Source: Pseudobutyrivibrio ruminis CF1b
Lineage (GTDB): Bacteria; Bacillota; Clostridia; Lachnospirales; Lachnospiraceae
Length of the DNA: 64,000 bases
Direction: 5' to 3'
NCBI RefSeq assembly: GCF_000424005.1
Contig: NZ_AUJB01000001.1
Location: forward strand, 1-64,000
Each line of letters starts with the position of its first letter. Position 1 is the first letter of the stretch. Under the pieces are notes generated by a model. That model was given only the letters and a program-made list of their open reading frames with translations. It was not told the origin of the DNA and made no database searches. Positions 42,399 to 52,306 of this stretch are shown one piece after another. Made by a program: the position numbers and the translations under genes.

Positions 42399-43253
42399 TT
42401 AAATCAATCCTACAAATCCGCAAACAAGTACGATGATACCAAGCACGATTCTGTACCATCCGAATACCTTGAAGTCGTGCTTTTTGATGTAATCCATAAG
42501 GAACTTGATTACAAACATAGATACAACAAAAGCTACAACCATACCTACAACAAGGATAACTGCTTCCATTGCTGTGAAGCTAAGACCAAACTTTACAATC
42601 TTGAGAAGACTTGCTCCAAGCATAACTGGAATAGCAAGGTAGAATGTGTACTCTGCTGCAACTGTACGCGCTACACCAATGATAAGGGCACCAACAATAG
42701 TAGCTCCAGAACGTGATGTACCTGGGAAGATAGCTGCAATAAGCTGGAACATACCAATTATAAATGCTGTAGTGTATGTGATATCTGCAACGGAATTAAT
42801 CTTTGCATTATGACCATGTTTCTTTGTCTCAACGATGATGAAAGCCACACCAAATACGATAAGTGCAAGGGCTACACAAGTAGGATTGTAGAAAAGCTCT
42901 TCGAATAAATCATCCCAAAGAACACCTACGATCGCAGCTGGCACACAAGAAACTAAAATATGGAACCAGAGAACAAAGATATCTCCCTTGATCCATGCGC
43001 CAATACCGTTTTCGCTAAGAGGAGCTCTGTTGCCCTTCTTACCAAATGGCCAAATCTTATTCCAGAAAATGATCACTACGGCAAGGATGGCACCAAGCTG
43101 AATAACCACCTGGAACATACTGTAAAAGTCTTCTGAAACATTGAGCTTTACAATCTCATCCAAAAGAATCATATGACCTGTACTACTGATTGGGAGCCAC
43201 TCTGTGATTCCCTCAACTATACCAAATAAAATCGCTTTTAAAATCTCTAACAT
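42399..43253 (-). CDS. uppP: Undecaprenyl-diphosphatase UppP/BacA
   Basis: A 284-residue membrane phosphatase that recycles undecaprenyl pyrophosphate for cell-wall synthesis. The two signature motifs are GIVEGITEWLPISSTGH (about 11-27) and PGTSRSGATI (about 175-184), with about eight helices. Length fits the family. AGGAGG lies six bases before the ATG, directly after the terminator of the upstream alarmone synthetase gene. Confidence 0.95.
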   Translation of the reverse strand: MLEILKAILFGIVEGITEWLPISSTGHMILLDEIVKLNVSEDFYSMFQVVIQLGAILAVVIIFWNKIWPFGKKGNRAPLSENGIGAWIKGDIFVLWFHILVSCVPAAIVGVLWDDLFEELFYNPTCVALALIVFGVAFIIVETKKHGHNAKINSVADITYTTAFIIGMFQLIAAIFPGTSRSGATIVGALIIGVARTVAAEYTFYLAIPVMLGASLLKIVKFGLSFTAMEAVILVVGMVVAFVVSMFVIKFLMDYIKKHDFKVFGWYRIVLGIIVLVCGFVGLI

Positions 43254-43263
43254 GATTTTCCTC

Positions 43264-43298
43264 CTAAAAAAAGCTGCCGGATTTTTCCGACAGCTTTT
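43264..43298 (-). terminator. Terminator of the alarmone synthetase gene
   Basis: AAAAGCTGCCGGA (43269-43281) and TCCGACAGCTTTT (43286-43298) pair with one mismatch. On the minus strand it is followed by a T-run and then at once by the uppP ribosome binding site. Confidence 0.85.
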
Positions 43299-43304
43299 AT
43301 CATA

Positions 43305-44003
43305 CTACAAGGTATTTCCTTCCACAACCTTTTCTTGCCATCCATTGGCGTGGCGTTCACGTTCTTCCTCTTCTTTCTTTGTCTGCATAATAGCTGTGTT
43401 AAGCTGAAGCATCTTGGTATCCATCATGGATACGATTTCAGAACATTCACGAAGATCGCGGCTGATATAATCTGGTGCATTACCTTCGAACTTATAGTAA
43501 ATCTTGTGCTCAAGGCTGGCCCAGAAATCCATTCCGATTGTACGAATCTGGATTTCTACTTTTGTATCTACTGTCTTATCTGACAGATAGATAGGAATAG
43601 TTACAAGCATGTGGTAGCTCTTATAACCTGACTCCTTAGGATTTTTAATATAATCCTTGATTGAAACTACAGTAACATCTGTCTGGCGTCCAATCATCTC
43701 GGCTATCTGATAAATATCCGAAGTGAATGAACAAACGATTCGCACACCAGCAATATCATTACAATGCTCAATCATACTTGGTATAGAAACTTCATAACCA
43801 TTTTTCTTAAGCTTCTTAACAATACTCTCCGGTGTCTTAACCCTAGTCTTGATGTACTCAATTGGATTATATTGATGTACCTGCTGGAACTCATCATTTA
43901 AGATTTCCACCTTGGTACGAACTTTTTTTATAGCTGATTCATAAAGTAACATGACGGTGTTCCATGAGTTCACACCATCATCTGGAAACATACTCAAATC
44001 CAA
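43305..44003 (-). CDS. relQ: Small alarmone synthetase (RelQ/YwaC-type GTP pyrophosphokinase)
   Basis: A 232-residue single-domain (p)ppGpp synthetase without the hydrolase, TGS or ACT domains of RelA/SpoT. Synthetase motifs are DIAGVRIVCSFTSDIY, KESGYKSYHMLV and VEIQIRTIGMDFWASLEHKIYYK. The start is a TTG at 44001-44003; GGAGG lies nine bases upstream, while the next ATG four codons later has no site. It probably adjusts growth during envelope or nutrient stress. Confidence 0.9.
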   Translation of the reverse strand: MDLSMFPDDGVNSWNTVMLLYESAIKKVRTKVEILNDEFQQVHQYNPIEYIKTRVKTPESIVKKLKKNGYEVSIPSMIEHCNDIAGVRIVCSFTSDIYQIAEMIGRQTDVTVVSIKDYIKNPKESGYKSYHMLVTIPIYLSDKTVDTKVEIQIRTIGMDFWASLEHKIYYKFEGNAPDYISRDLRECSEIVSMMDTKMLQLNTAIMQTKKEEEERERHANGWQEKVVEGNTL

Positions 44004-44088
44004 ACTGAATCACCTCCCCGTATTTCTTCGAATATATTATACCACATTTTTCCGCAAGTATTTATTAAGTCTTTCTTAAAACTTGTTA

Positions 44089-45453
44089 TTAATTCCAAAC
44101 GTGCTGGGTATCATAGGCGTGTGGCCAGTCGGATATAAGAAGCCATATGGTAAATACGATAGACGAACATGCCCAGGTAAGTGGGTAGCACCAGCTGATG
44201 GTGGTGAACTTCGGTATGAAGCGAATGGCTGTAGTCACGTAGATGATGCGGACTCCACACCAGAAGGTAAGCATAGTCACCATAGGCACAATGGACTTTC
44301 CAGCGCCTCGCATAATACCGGCTGCACAGTGTGAGTATGCCAACAGGCAATAGAAGAATGCGCACACTGCTACCTGCATGTGACCGTAAGAGATATCCTC
44401 TGGATTCTTAATGAACCAGCCAAGGGCTGTATCAGCGAAGATATAGTAAATAAGTCCAATAGTCTCCGCAAGAACCACTCCAGCTATTACACTCATGCGG
44501 GCACCCTTAACTGCTCTGTCATATTTTCTGGCACCAAGATTCTGGCTAATAAATGTTGGAATAGCCATGGAGATACTTGTGATTGGAAGGAATACAAATC
44601 CTTCAATCTTTGAATATGCTCCCATTCCGTTCATGGCATGAGGACCAAAAGCATTGATGTTCTTCTGAACCACAATGTTTCCTATAGAGATAACTGAATT
44701 CTGAAGTCCCATAGGAAGTCCCTGCACCAGAATCTCTCGCATCATTCTAGGATGCCATTTAAAAATATCTTTAATTACAATTCCAGTATTATCGTTTATA
44801 CGAATCAATCTGATGAAGCATAACAATGCTGAAATACCCTGAGATACTACAGTGGCAACTGCTGCACCTACAACTCCCTTGTGGAAGCCGGCAACTAAAA
44901 TCACATCAAGTACAACATTGAGAACCGATGAGAATAAAAGGTACAACAATGGGTGATAACTATCTCCCACCGAGCGCATAATGTTCATAAATACGTTGTA
45001 TAAAACAATGGTAGAGATTCCACCAAAATAAATATTGAAGTAGGTCAGTGAATATGGAAGTACCTCAGCTGGTGTATCAATTATTCTGAGCATGGCAGGT
45101 ACAAAAGTGACACCAATCAATGTGGCCACCACACAGCAAATCAAAGCAAATAAAACATTGCTGTGAATAGACTTGCGTATGTTCTCATCATCACCAGCGC
45201 CATAGTATCGGCTGATGATAATACCGCCTCCGGCACCCATTCCCCCAAAGAAACCTACAATAAAAAAGCTCAAAGCTCCGCCCGAGCTAATAGCTGCAAA
45301 GGCATTACTTTCAGCGAAATTACCAACAACCCATGCATCAGCTATGTTGTAGAGCTGCTGCAAAAGCTGTCCCATAAATAAAGGAATGCAAAACTGAAAC
45401 ATTCCCTTACCTATAGACCCATTTAATAAATCAATTGATTTACTGTTGTTCAT
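44089..45453 (-). CDS. MATE-family efflux transporter
   Basis: A 454-residue secondary transporter with twelve helices in two MatE repeats. The opening segment GSIGKGMFQFCIPLFMGQLLQQLYNIADAWVVG is typical. Family members export cationic drugs or metabolites with Na+ or H+. It follows a small conserved gene by 6 bp and so may be part of the pfkA-trmH run. Start ATG has GAGG about eleven bases upstream. Confidence 0.92.
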   Translation of the reverse strand: MNNSKSIDLLNGSIGKGMFQFCIPLFMGQLLQQLYNIADAWVVGNFAESNAFAAISSGGALSFFIVGFFGGMGAGGGIIISRYYGAGDDENIRKSIHSNVLFALICCVVATLIGVTFVPAMLRIIDTPAEVLPYSLTYFNIYFGGISTIVLYNVFMNIMRSVGDSYHPLLYLLFSSVLNVVLDVILVAGFHKGVVGAAVATVVSQGISALLCFIRLIRINDNTGIVIKDIFKWHPRMMREILVQGLPMGLQNSVISIGNIVVQKNINAFGPHAMNGMGAYSKIEGFVFLPITSISMAIPTFISQNLGARKYDRAVKGARMSVIAGVVLAETIGLIYYIFADTALGWFIKNPEDISYGHMQVAVCAFFYCLLAYSHCAAGIMRGAGKSIVPMVTMLTFWCGVRIIYVTTAIRFIPKFTTISWCYPLTWACSSIVFTIWLLISDWPHAYDTQHVWN

Positions 45454-45459
45454 ATAAAT

Positions 45460-45723
45460 TTAATCCTCATCAAGTACGTGTATCTCAAGATAGTCAAACG
45501 GAACCTCGTCCACAAAGTTATCCTGAGTGAATCTGGCCTTTCCATGACGCTTAAACTCACGGATGGTGGATTCCAGCCAGACTGGCTTGCTGGTATCGAA
45601 CTCATAGCAAGCTTTATCCACCGCATTGAAAATCTTATGTGTGCGAGTCTCCTCTGAATTGTCTTCTATAACAAGGTCGTGAAGCAGATGATTATCCTGC
45701 CACGATTTAAACCATATTCTCAT
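45460..45723 (-). CDS. Small conserved-looking protein of unknown function
   Basis: An 87-residue soluble protein rich in charged and aromatic residues (starts MRIWFKSWQDNHLLHD). No family is recognised. It starts 3 bp after the TrmH-like gene and ends 6 bp before the MATE gene, with a GAGG site eight bases before the ATG, so it is a genuine member of this operon. Its position suggests a housekeeping role but nothing more can be said. Confidence 0.75.
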   Translation of the reverse strand: MRIWFKSWQDNHLLHDLVIEDNSEETRTHKIFNAVDKACYEFDTSKPVWLESTIREFKRHGKARFTQDNFVDEVPFDYLEIHVLDED

Positions 45724-45726
45724 CTT

Positions 45727-46554
45727 TTACACCTCTGTTTTTAACGGGAAAGCACATCTTCTCTGGCGTGATGCTTCATACATCAAAATACTTGCAGCCA
45801 CTGATGCATTTAATGACTCCAGCTGACCTTCCATAGGAATCTTTAGATAGCTGGTAGCTAAAGCTGCTGTCTCATCTGTAAGTCCATTGCCTTCGTTTCC
45901 AATCATAAAGGCAGTAGGGCCTGAGTAATCAAACTCGTCGTAGAATTTCTCTCCCTTAAGATGTGCAGCATAAACTGAAACGCCATGCTTCTCCTTCAGC
46001 TCAGTCAAAGTAGCTCCTAAATCAGAAACCACAAGATGAGGCACTCTGAAAATGCTACCCATTGTAGAACGAACTACCTTTGGTGAATAAAGATCCACAG
46101 TGGTAGTGTTCATGATAATACCTGTGGCACCTGCACCTTCTGCTGTGCGGATAATAGTGCCCATATTTCCAGGATCCTGAAGCGACTCCAAAATGACTAT
46201 ATGAGCTGGACGACCATTGCCTAACACATCCTCCATGGTAAAATCCTGCATCTTCACAAGAGCAAGGACTCCCTGAGGTGTAACTGTGTCACTCATGGAA
46301 TCGAAAACCTTCTTTGCCACCTCTTCCATAGGCACGGATGGTGCCTTAGCTGAAATCTCTGAAATAAATGCAGCCCCATCTGCAGAAGAACTAAAGCCTT
46401 CCACATAATAGATGGCATGCAAAAGAGACGCTGGTACTTCCGCCACCGCCCTAATTCCCTCAACCACAAAAAGCCTTTGAGCTTTACGCTCTCTGGCTTT
46501 TTTGTTAAGTGTCATTATGTTTTTGATTTGATTATTACTCGTACTTGTAATCAT
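45727..46554 (-). CDS. TrmH/SpoU-family RNA 2'-O-methyltransferase
   Basis: A 275-residue knotted methyltransferase. An N-terminal substrate-binding region precedes the SPOUT domain with motif 1 ESLQDPGNMGTIIRTAEG, motif 2 MIGNEGNGL and motif 3 IPMEGQLESLNASVAA. The target is probably rRNA or tRNA ribose. Its start overlaps pfkA by 20 bp and has no ribosome binding site, so it relies on coupling to pfkA translation. Confidence 0.9.
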   Translation of the reverse strand: MITSTSNNQIKNIMTLNKKARERKAQRLFVVEGIRAVAEVPASLLHAIYYVEGFSSSADGAAFISEISAKAPSVPMEEVAKKVFDSMSDTVTPQGVLALVKMQDFTMEDVLGNGRPAHIVILESLQDPGNMGTIIRTAEGAGATGIIMNTTTVDLYSPKVVRSTMGSIFRVPHLVVSDLGATLTELKEKHGVSVYAAHLKGEKFYDEFDYSGPTAFMIGNEGNGLTDETAALATSYLKIPMEGQLESLNASVAASILMYEASRQRRCAFPLKTEV

Positions 46555-47524
46555 TGTTCAAAGAATTGCAAATCTTGTACTGATACTCATCAACATCCTT
46601 GTGCATTGCAAGTGCCTCGTCGATATCGAAATCAACGAACTCACCGTGACGGTAACCAACTACACGGTTTGTCTTGCCTGCGCAAAGAAGATCAACTGCC
46701 ATAGCACCCATTGTAGATGCGTAAACACGGTCCTTACATGTAGGTGAACCACCACGCTGCATGTGACCAAGGATAGTAGCACGTGTCTCGATACCTGTAG
46801 CAGCCTCGATACGCTTTGCCATAGATGTAGAATGACCAACACCCTCAGCATTGATAATGATGTGGTGCTGCTTACCCTTCTTACGTCCCTCGATGATGTG
46901 ATTTACAAGCTTCTGCTCGTCGTAATCATATCTCTCTGGAAGAAGAACATCCTCAGCGCCGTTTGCGATACCGCACCAAAGAGCGATGTAACCTGCTCCA
47001 CGACCCATAACCTCGATGATAGAGCAACGCTCGTGTGATGTAGAAGTATCACGAACCTTGTCGATAGCTTCCATAGCTGTGTTTACAGCTGTATCAAAAC
47101 CGATTGTATATTCTGTACAAGCGATATCAAGATCGATTGTACCTGGAAGTCCAATTGTGTTGATGCCGAAGTGAGAAATCTTCTGTGCACCCTTAAATGA
47201 ACCGTCACCACCGATAACTACGAGACCATCAATACCATGCTCGCGGCACATCTGTGCTGCCTTCTCCTGGTACTCAGGCTGAAGCATCTCAAGACATCTA
47301 GCTGTCTGAAGAATAGTACCACCGCGCTGAATAGTCTCAGAAACACTGTGTGCGTTCATATCTATAATTTCGCCGGAAAGAAGACCAGCGTATCCTCGTC
47401 TGATTCCTTTAACTGTCTTACCATGAGCAATAGCCTGACGAACAACGGCACGGATAGCCGCATTCATACCAGGTGCATCACCACCGGAGGTAAGAACACC
47501 AATAGTCTTAATCTTGTCTGCCAT
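46535..47524 (-). CDS. pfkA: ATP-dependent 6-phosphofructokinase
   Basis: A 329-residue glycolytic enzyme converting fructose 6-phosphate to the 1,6-bisphosphate. Motifs are GVLTSGGDAPGMNAAIR, GGDGSFKGA, the catalytic PGTIDLDI (with Leu where many enzymes have Asn) and EVMGRGAGY. I start at ATG 47522-47524 because AGGAGG lies ten bases upstream; a longer reading frame begins 25 codons earlier without a site. The promoter at 47571-47599 overlaps a cre-like site. The TrmH gene overlaps its 3' end. Confidence 0.95.
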   Translation of the reverse strand: MADKIKTIGVLTSGGDAPGMNAAIRAVVRQAIAHGKTVKGIRRGYAGLLSGEIIDMNAHSVSETIQRGGTILQTARCLEMLQPEYQEKAAQMCREHGIDGLVVIGGDGSFKGAQKISHFGINTIGLPGTIDLDIACTEYTIGFDTAVNTAMEAIDKVRDTSTSHERCSIIEVMGRGAGYIALWCGIANGAEDVLLPERYDYDEQKLVNHIIEGRKKGKQHHIIINAEGVGHSTSMAKRIEAATGIETRATILGHMQRGGSPTCKDRVYASTMGAMAVDLLCAGKTNRVVGYRHGEFVDFDIDEALAMHKDVDEYQYKICNSLNNDYKYE

Positions 47525-47570
47525 TTGATTATTCCTCCTAAATGTATCCCTTTTCAAACAATCCCAATCT

Positions 47571-47599
47571 ATTTTAGCCTCTTTTGCAAACGTTTTCAA
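47571..47599 (-). promoter_or_regulatory. pfkA promoter overlapping a CcpA cre-like site
   Basis: On the minus strand, TTGAAA (47594-47599) and TAAAAT (47571-47576) are exactly 17 bp apart. The sequence TTGAAAACGTTTGCAA (47584-47599) fits the cre consensus WTGNAANCGNWNNCW at every fixed position. The site covers the -35 and part of the spacer, so CcpA binding there would be expected to affect transcription. Confidence 0.7.
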
Positions 47600-47706
47600 T
47601 AGTTATTTTTTTAACGTTCTTCCCCCGATATCACCATCATGATTTTATCATCCAATTATTCTTTTTCTGTGATTATTTAAGGATTTTTCTTTGACCTCCT
47701 ATCGTT

Positions 47707-47811
47707 TCAAAAATGCTGTAATCTGTCGTTGTAGAATTCTGCACCATCACCAGATGTTGGCTGACCAGAATATAGTCTTGATGCAACAACAACTCCGGCG
47801 ATACCTGCCAT
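47707..47811 (-). CDS. Doubtful 34-codon ORF between dnaE and pfkA
   Basis: The frame reads MAGIAGVVVASRLYSGQP and ends YNDRLQHF. The region upstream in the same frame is hydrophobic, so this could be the remnant of a longer membrane gene. There is no good ribosome binding site before its ATG, while AGGAGGT occurs just after its stop without a usable start. The rest of 47600-47878 holds nothing else recognisable. Confidence 0.2.
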   Translation of the reverse strand: MAGIAGVVVASRLYSGQPTSGDGAEFYNDRLQHF

Positions 47812-47878
47812 CAATCTAAAGGAAAAGATGAATATGAAAATAGTGTGTATTGTAATAGAAATTTTATGACATTTGTAA

Positions 47879-50800
47879 CTAGTATTTTGCGTTCCTTGCA
47901 AACTCAAGCTTTTTTTCCACAACCCTGACGTTGTCTGCACCGAATTTTCCACTAAGTGCTTTGATGTTATCATCAGTTACGGAAATACCCCAGCTTGGAG
48001 GCATAACTTTCTTAGCTTTTTCAGCCTTCAGATAGATGACGATGTTGTCATTTCCATCCATGGCACGAATGGAATCAGCCAGTGTTGATTCTGATGCCTC
48101 GTACTGATTCTTGTCTTCAAACTGAATCCAAACCTCACGCTTGCAGTCGTCAAAGGCTTTTACATCCTCGCAGATAAGAATAGCCTCACGCTCACCATCG
48201 TTCTGAACACGTCCCTTGATAAAGACCTTGTTTCCTTCCACAAGTAATGAGCGAACTCTGTCGTAGGTCTTGGCAAATGCAAGAACCTTCACTGTTCCTG
48301 ACAAATCTTCCAGGGTTATGTTGCAGTAGGCATTGCCCTTTGCAGAATATCTCAAAGCAGCTTCCATAATGATTCCACCAAGGATTACCTCAGAACCATC
48401 TTTGATTGAAGCTCCTCCACTTTCTTCTGTATCACCAAATGATACTTCTTCCCCTTCGTCTTTTGCTGTGTCAAACTCGCTTGCATGAGCTGTGACATTT
48501 TTGCTGAGAAGTGGAAGGAAATCATCAAGTGGGTGACCACTAACATAAATTCCCATAAGCTCCTTCTCAAAGCTAAGAAGAATCTCTCTTGGGAACTCAT
48601 CCAAATCAGGAAGGTTAACCTTCAATGACTCTTTCTGCTCCTCGTCGGCAAAATCGAAAAGTGACATCTGACCTTCGATATCATTCTTTCGGGTCTTGTT
48701 TACTGAATCCATGATAACCTCATAGATACAGCACTTCTGGCGGCGATTGCCCTCCAATGAATCAAGAGCGCCTGCTTTAATCAGGTTTTCTACTGTACGT
48801 TTATTGGCATCGTACTTTAAGACTCTCTTTATGAAATCTTCCAGGTCGCGATAGAGCCCGTTTATTTTTCTGTCCTCAATAATAGCTGCGATAGTGTTGC
48901 TTCCTACTGATTTGATAGCAGACAATCCGTATCGAATCTTGCCATTATCAACGGCGAAATCTGCCTCTCCGTAATTAACATCTGGAGGGAGCAATTCGAT
49001 ACCTGACTCACGACATACTGCAATGTACTCAGCAATCTTTGTACTGCTGTTGAGCACTGATGTCATAAGAGCTGCCATAAATTCAAGTGGATAATATTTC
49101 TTTAAATATGCTGTCTGAACTGCAACATAAGAATATGCTGCTGCATGTGATTTATTAAATCCGTACTCAGCGAAAGGCATAAGCTGATCAAAGAGCCAGT
49201 CTGCCTCCTCCGCTGAAATGCCGTTCTTGTCAAAGCATCCCTTTACGAATGTAGGACGCTCTGCTGCCAGCTTATCTCTCTTTTTCTTGCTCATCATTCG
49301 TCTGACATTGTCAGCTCGTCCCAGTGTGTATCCAGCACAGGTAGTCATAATCTGCATAACCTGCTCCTGATAAACTGGGAATCCATATGTATCCGCAAGC
49401 ACATCGTTAAGAAGTGGGAATCGTTTGATAAATGGTGATTCCTTACCAGTATTTTTACACTCGATAATGTTTGGAATGAAATCCATTGGACCCGGACGAT
49501 ATACTGCATTGGCCAAGATTAAATCGCCAATCTGGGTAGGGTTCAGTTGCTTAAGCAAGCTCTTCATTCCTGCCGACTCGAACTGGAAAACACCATCCGT
49601 CTTTCCAGCTGCGAAAAGCTCCATTGCACCCTTATCGTTGTAATCAATGTCATGTAAATCAAGCTTGATACCGTAATTCTTCTCCACCTGCTTAAGTGTG
49701 TCATTGATTACAGTAAGGTTTCGAAGGCCAAGGAAATCCATTTTCAAAAGACCGATTTCCTCGATAACTTCCTTCTCGTACTGAGTGATAATAACATCAC
49801 CTTTTCCAAGGGCAAGTGGCATATATTCATCAGTAGGCTTTCCAGAAATAACTACACCTGCTGCATGTACACCGGTGTTTCTAGGAAGGCCTTCCAAGCT
49901 CTTACAAATATCAAGAAGCTTATGTACCTCATCATCAGATTCATACATAGCCTTAAGCTCAGATCCGTACTGTATCGCATTTGCGATAGTAACTTTTTTA
50001 CCATCAGGCAGCACATCCGGAATAAGCTTTTTAATGCTGTTTGTAAATGGAATAGGAAGTCCCATCACTCGGCCAACATCCTGAACAACACTCTTTGGCT
50101 TAAGAGTACCGAAGGTAACAATCTGAGTAACACAATCGTCACCATACTTTTTACGAACGTAATCGATAACCTCCTCACGGCCCTCTGGGTCAAAGTCGGT
50201 ATCAATATCAGGCATGGAAACACGCTCTGGATTGAGGAATCGCTCGAAAACCAGATTGTATTTCATTGGGTCAATATCAGTAATTCCTGTAGTGTAACTG
50301 ATAAGTGAACCGGCAGCGGAACCACGGCCTGGGCCTACAGGAATATCATGGGTACGCGCATAATTAATGAAATCCCAAACAATAAGGAAGTACTCAATAT
50401 AACCCATTTCCCTGATGGTGTTAAGCTCGTAGGTAAGACGCTCTTCATAAAGATGAGCATCATCTCCATAACGCTCCTTCAAACCATCAAAACAGATTTT
50501 GTTAAGATAAGTCCATGCATCATAGCCTTCTGGCACTGCAAATGGTGGAAGGCCGGCAATGTGATATTCGATCTCCACATTACATCTGTCAGCGATTTCC
50601 TGTGTACGGAAAACTGCTTCCTTTGCATATGGGAAAAGATCTAACATCTCCTCCTCTGTCTTAACATAAAATTCTTCTGTTTCAAAACGCAGACGATCCA
50701 CATCATCCATCTTTGCTCCTGTCTGAATACAAAGCAAAACATCGTGACTGTAGGCATCCTCTTTATCTGTGTAGTGGCAGTCATTTGTAGCCACAAGTGG

Positions 50801-51397
50801 AATACCTATCTCCTTTGATAGACGCATAAGTCCCTGATTTACATTTTTCTGTAAATCGATACCATGATCCTGCATCTCAAGGAAATAATTTTCAGCGCCA
50901 AATAAATCTCTGTATTTAAGGGCAATAGCCTTTGCCTCTTCGTACTGCTCTCGGGCAAGAGCTCTGGCCACCTCTCCTGCCAGACAGGCAGACAGACAAA
51001 TAAGACCTTCGTGATATTTCTCTAAAATCTCGAAATCTACACGAGGCTTATAGTAAAAGCCATCCACATAACCTGCTGAAACAATCTTGATAAGGTTGTG
51101 ATAGCCAACATTATTTTCTGCAAGCAAAATAAGGTGATAATATCTGTCATCACCTTTTACCATTTCACGGTCAAAACGAGAACCTGGAGCAACATACACC
51201 TCACAACCGATAACAGGCTTGACCCCCTGTGCCATGCACTCGTCGTAGAACTTGGTGACGCCGTACATATTGCCATGGTCGGTAATAGCTGCTGCAGTCA
51301 TGCCGTTTTCTTTGCACTTTGCAACATATGATTTTATTTTATTGGAACCATCAAGGAGTGAATACTCCGTATGGGTGTGAAGATGGACAAAACTCAT
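47879..51397 (-). CDS. dnaE: DNA polymerase III alpha subunit (DnaE type)
   Basis: A 1172-residue replicative polymerase. An N-terminal PHP domain (SFVHLHTHTEYSLLDG) is followed by the polymerase core with GPGRGSAAGSL and catalytic acids in MPDIDTDFD, helix-hairpin-helix segments (about 820-900) and an OB-fold (about 1000-1090). There is no internal exonuclease, so it is DnaE rather than PolC. The start is ATG 51395-51397, with GAGAG upstream and the conserved PHP N-terminus; a frame eight codons longer is not supported. Confidence 0.96.
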   Translation of the reverse strand: MSFVHLHTHTEYSLLDGSNKIKSYVAKCKENGMTAAAITDHGNMYGVTKFYDECMAQGVKPVIGCEVYVAPGSRFDREMVKGDDRYYHLILLAENNVGYHNLIKIVSAGYVDGFYYKPRVDFEILEKYHEGLICLSACLAGEVARALAREQYEEAKAIALKYRDLFGAENYFLEMQDHGIDLQKNVNQGLMRLSKEIGIPLVATNDCHYTDKEDAYSHDVLLCIQTGAKMDDVDRLRFETEEFYVKTEEEMLDLFPYAKEAVFRTQEIADRCNVEIEYHIAGLPPFAVPEGYDAWTYLNKICFDGLKERYGDDAHLYEERLTYELNTIREMGYIEYFLIVWDFINYARTHDIPVGPGRGSAAGSLISYTTGITDIDPMKYNLVFERFLNPERVSMPDIDTDFDPEGREEVIDYVRKKYGDDCVTQIVTFGTLKPKSVVQDVGRVMGLPIPFTNSIKKLIPDVLPDGKKVTIANAIQYGSELKAMYESDDEVHKLLDICKSLEGLPRNTGVHAAGVVISGKPTDEYMPLALGKGDVIITQYEKEVIEEIGLLKMDFLGLRNLTVINDTLKQVEKNYGIKLDLHDIDYNDKGAMELFAAGKTDGVFQFESAGMKSLLKQLNPTQIGDLILANAVYRPGPMDFIPNIIECKNTGKESPFIKRFPLLNDVLADTYGFPVYQEQVMQIMTTCAGYTLGRADNVRRMMSKKKRDKLAAERPTFVKGCFDKNGISAEEADWLFDQLMPFAEYGFNKSHAAAYSYVAVQTAYLKKYYPLEFMAALMTSVLNSSTKIAEYIAVCRESGIELLPPDVNYGEADFAVDNGKIRYGLSAIKSVGSNTIAAIIEDRKINGLYRDLEDFIKRVLKYDANKRTVENLIKAGALDSLEGNRRQKCCIYEVIMDSVNKTRKNDIEGQMSLFDFADEEQKESLKVNLPDLDEFPREILLSFEKELMGIYVSGHPLDDFLPLLSKNVTAHASEFDTAKDEGEEVSFGDTEESGGASIKDGSEVILGGIIMEAALRYSAKGNAYCNITLEDLSGTVKVLAFAKTYDRVRSLLVEGNKVFIKGRVQNDGEREAILICEDVKAFDDCKREVWIQFEDKNQYEASESTLADSIRAMDGNDNIVIYLKAEKAKKVMPPSWGISVTDDNIKALSGKFGADNVRVVEKKLEFARNAKY

Positions 51398-51422
51398 AAC
51401 ATTTCTCTCTTTCAAAAACAAA

Positions 51423-51455
51423 AAAGTCTACCACTATTTTATAGTGATAGACTTT
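51423..51455 (-). terminator. Terminator of the lipoprotein gene
   Basis: AAAGTCTACCACTAT (51423-51437) pairs with ATAGTGATAGACTTT (51441-51455) with one G-U pair or mismatch. A T-run follows on the minus strand, just before dnaE. Confidence 0.85.
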
Positions 51456-51480
51456 AAAAAGCAAACAAGTTTTCTATATG

Positions 51481-52185
51481 TTACTCAGCAACTGTATCAA
51501 AGTTGATAATCTCTGCGTTGCTCATTTCTTCGAAAAGCTGATCCATGATTTCCTGAAGATATTCCTGATCCATCTGGCTGTAATCTCCACCATCCTCTGA
51601 ATCATAGAAGTATGTTCCATCTCCATTCTCATCATAAACTACTGATGCCTTCTCCATAATCTTAAGTGAATTATCATCACCGATTACATACTTGCAAACC
51701 CAGTGATTTGAAGCTGTGTAAATATATCCATCTTTTGTCGCGATTGGGTAAGCTGTTCCACCTGAGCAAATCTTTCCAAGCTCTACGATATTACCATCGT
51801 CATATGTGAAAAGTGTGGCATCGATACCAGCCATGTTACCATCCATATTGTCATATGTTCCGCTTGTAACTGCAAAAACATCTACATCACCAACAGTGAT
51901 ATTTGCATATCCCATGCCTGCTGTAATCTTCTTTTTGTTTAGCATATCTGTGAATGTATCACAATCGCTAAAATCAATTTCTGGAGCGCACTCATTAGAA
52001 ACCTGCTTTATAAAGTCTATTGAGTTTTCATCCAAATCCTGTGCTGCTTCATTAGAAGCTGTTGGCACTGCCTCGTCCTCTACCTGTGCTGACTCTGTTT
52101 CGGTGTTAGCTGCTGCACTACCGCAAGCAACCATTGAAAGTGTCATAACTCCTGCCAAAGCTAATACCAAAATCTTATTCTTCAT
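51481..52185 (-). CDS. Lipoprotein of unknown function
   Basis: A 234-residue lipoprotein. The signal peptide ends in lipobox MVAC (Cys near 21), followed by a Ser/Ala/Glu-rich linker. The mature domain is acidic, with short repeats of aromatic and Gly residues, and no catalytic motif. It starts at ATG 52183-52185, with AGAGG five bases upstream; an in-frame ATG six codons earlier would disturb the signal peptide. It stands alone, with its own terminator. Confidence 0.8.
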   Translation of the reverse strand: MKNKILVLALAGVMTLSMVACGSAAANTETESAQVEDEAVPTASNEAAQDLDENSIDFIKQVSNECAPEIDFSDCDTFTDMLNKKKITAGMGYANITVGDVDVFAVTSGTYDNMDGNMAGIDATLFTYDDGNIVELGKICSGGTAYPIATKDGYIYTASNHWVCKYVIGDDNSLKIMEKASVVYDENGDGTYFYDSEDGGDYSQMDQEYLQEIMDQLFEEMSNAEIINFDTVAE

Positions 52186-52306
52186 TATACCTCTGTCCTC
52201 CATTTGTGTATTTTATGTGAATTATTATAATCAACAGTTGTGTATTTTTTGTTTTCTTTAAGGTCTTTTTTCTAAGTTCTCTAATAATTTCTTCTAAGAA
52301 ATTCTT

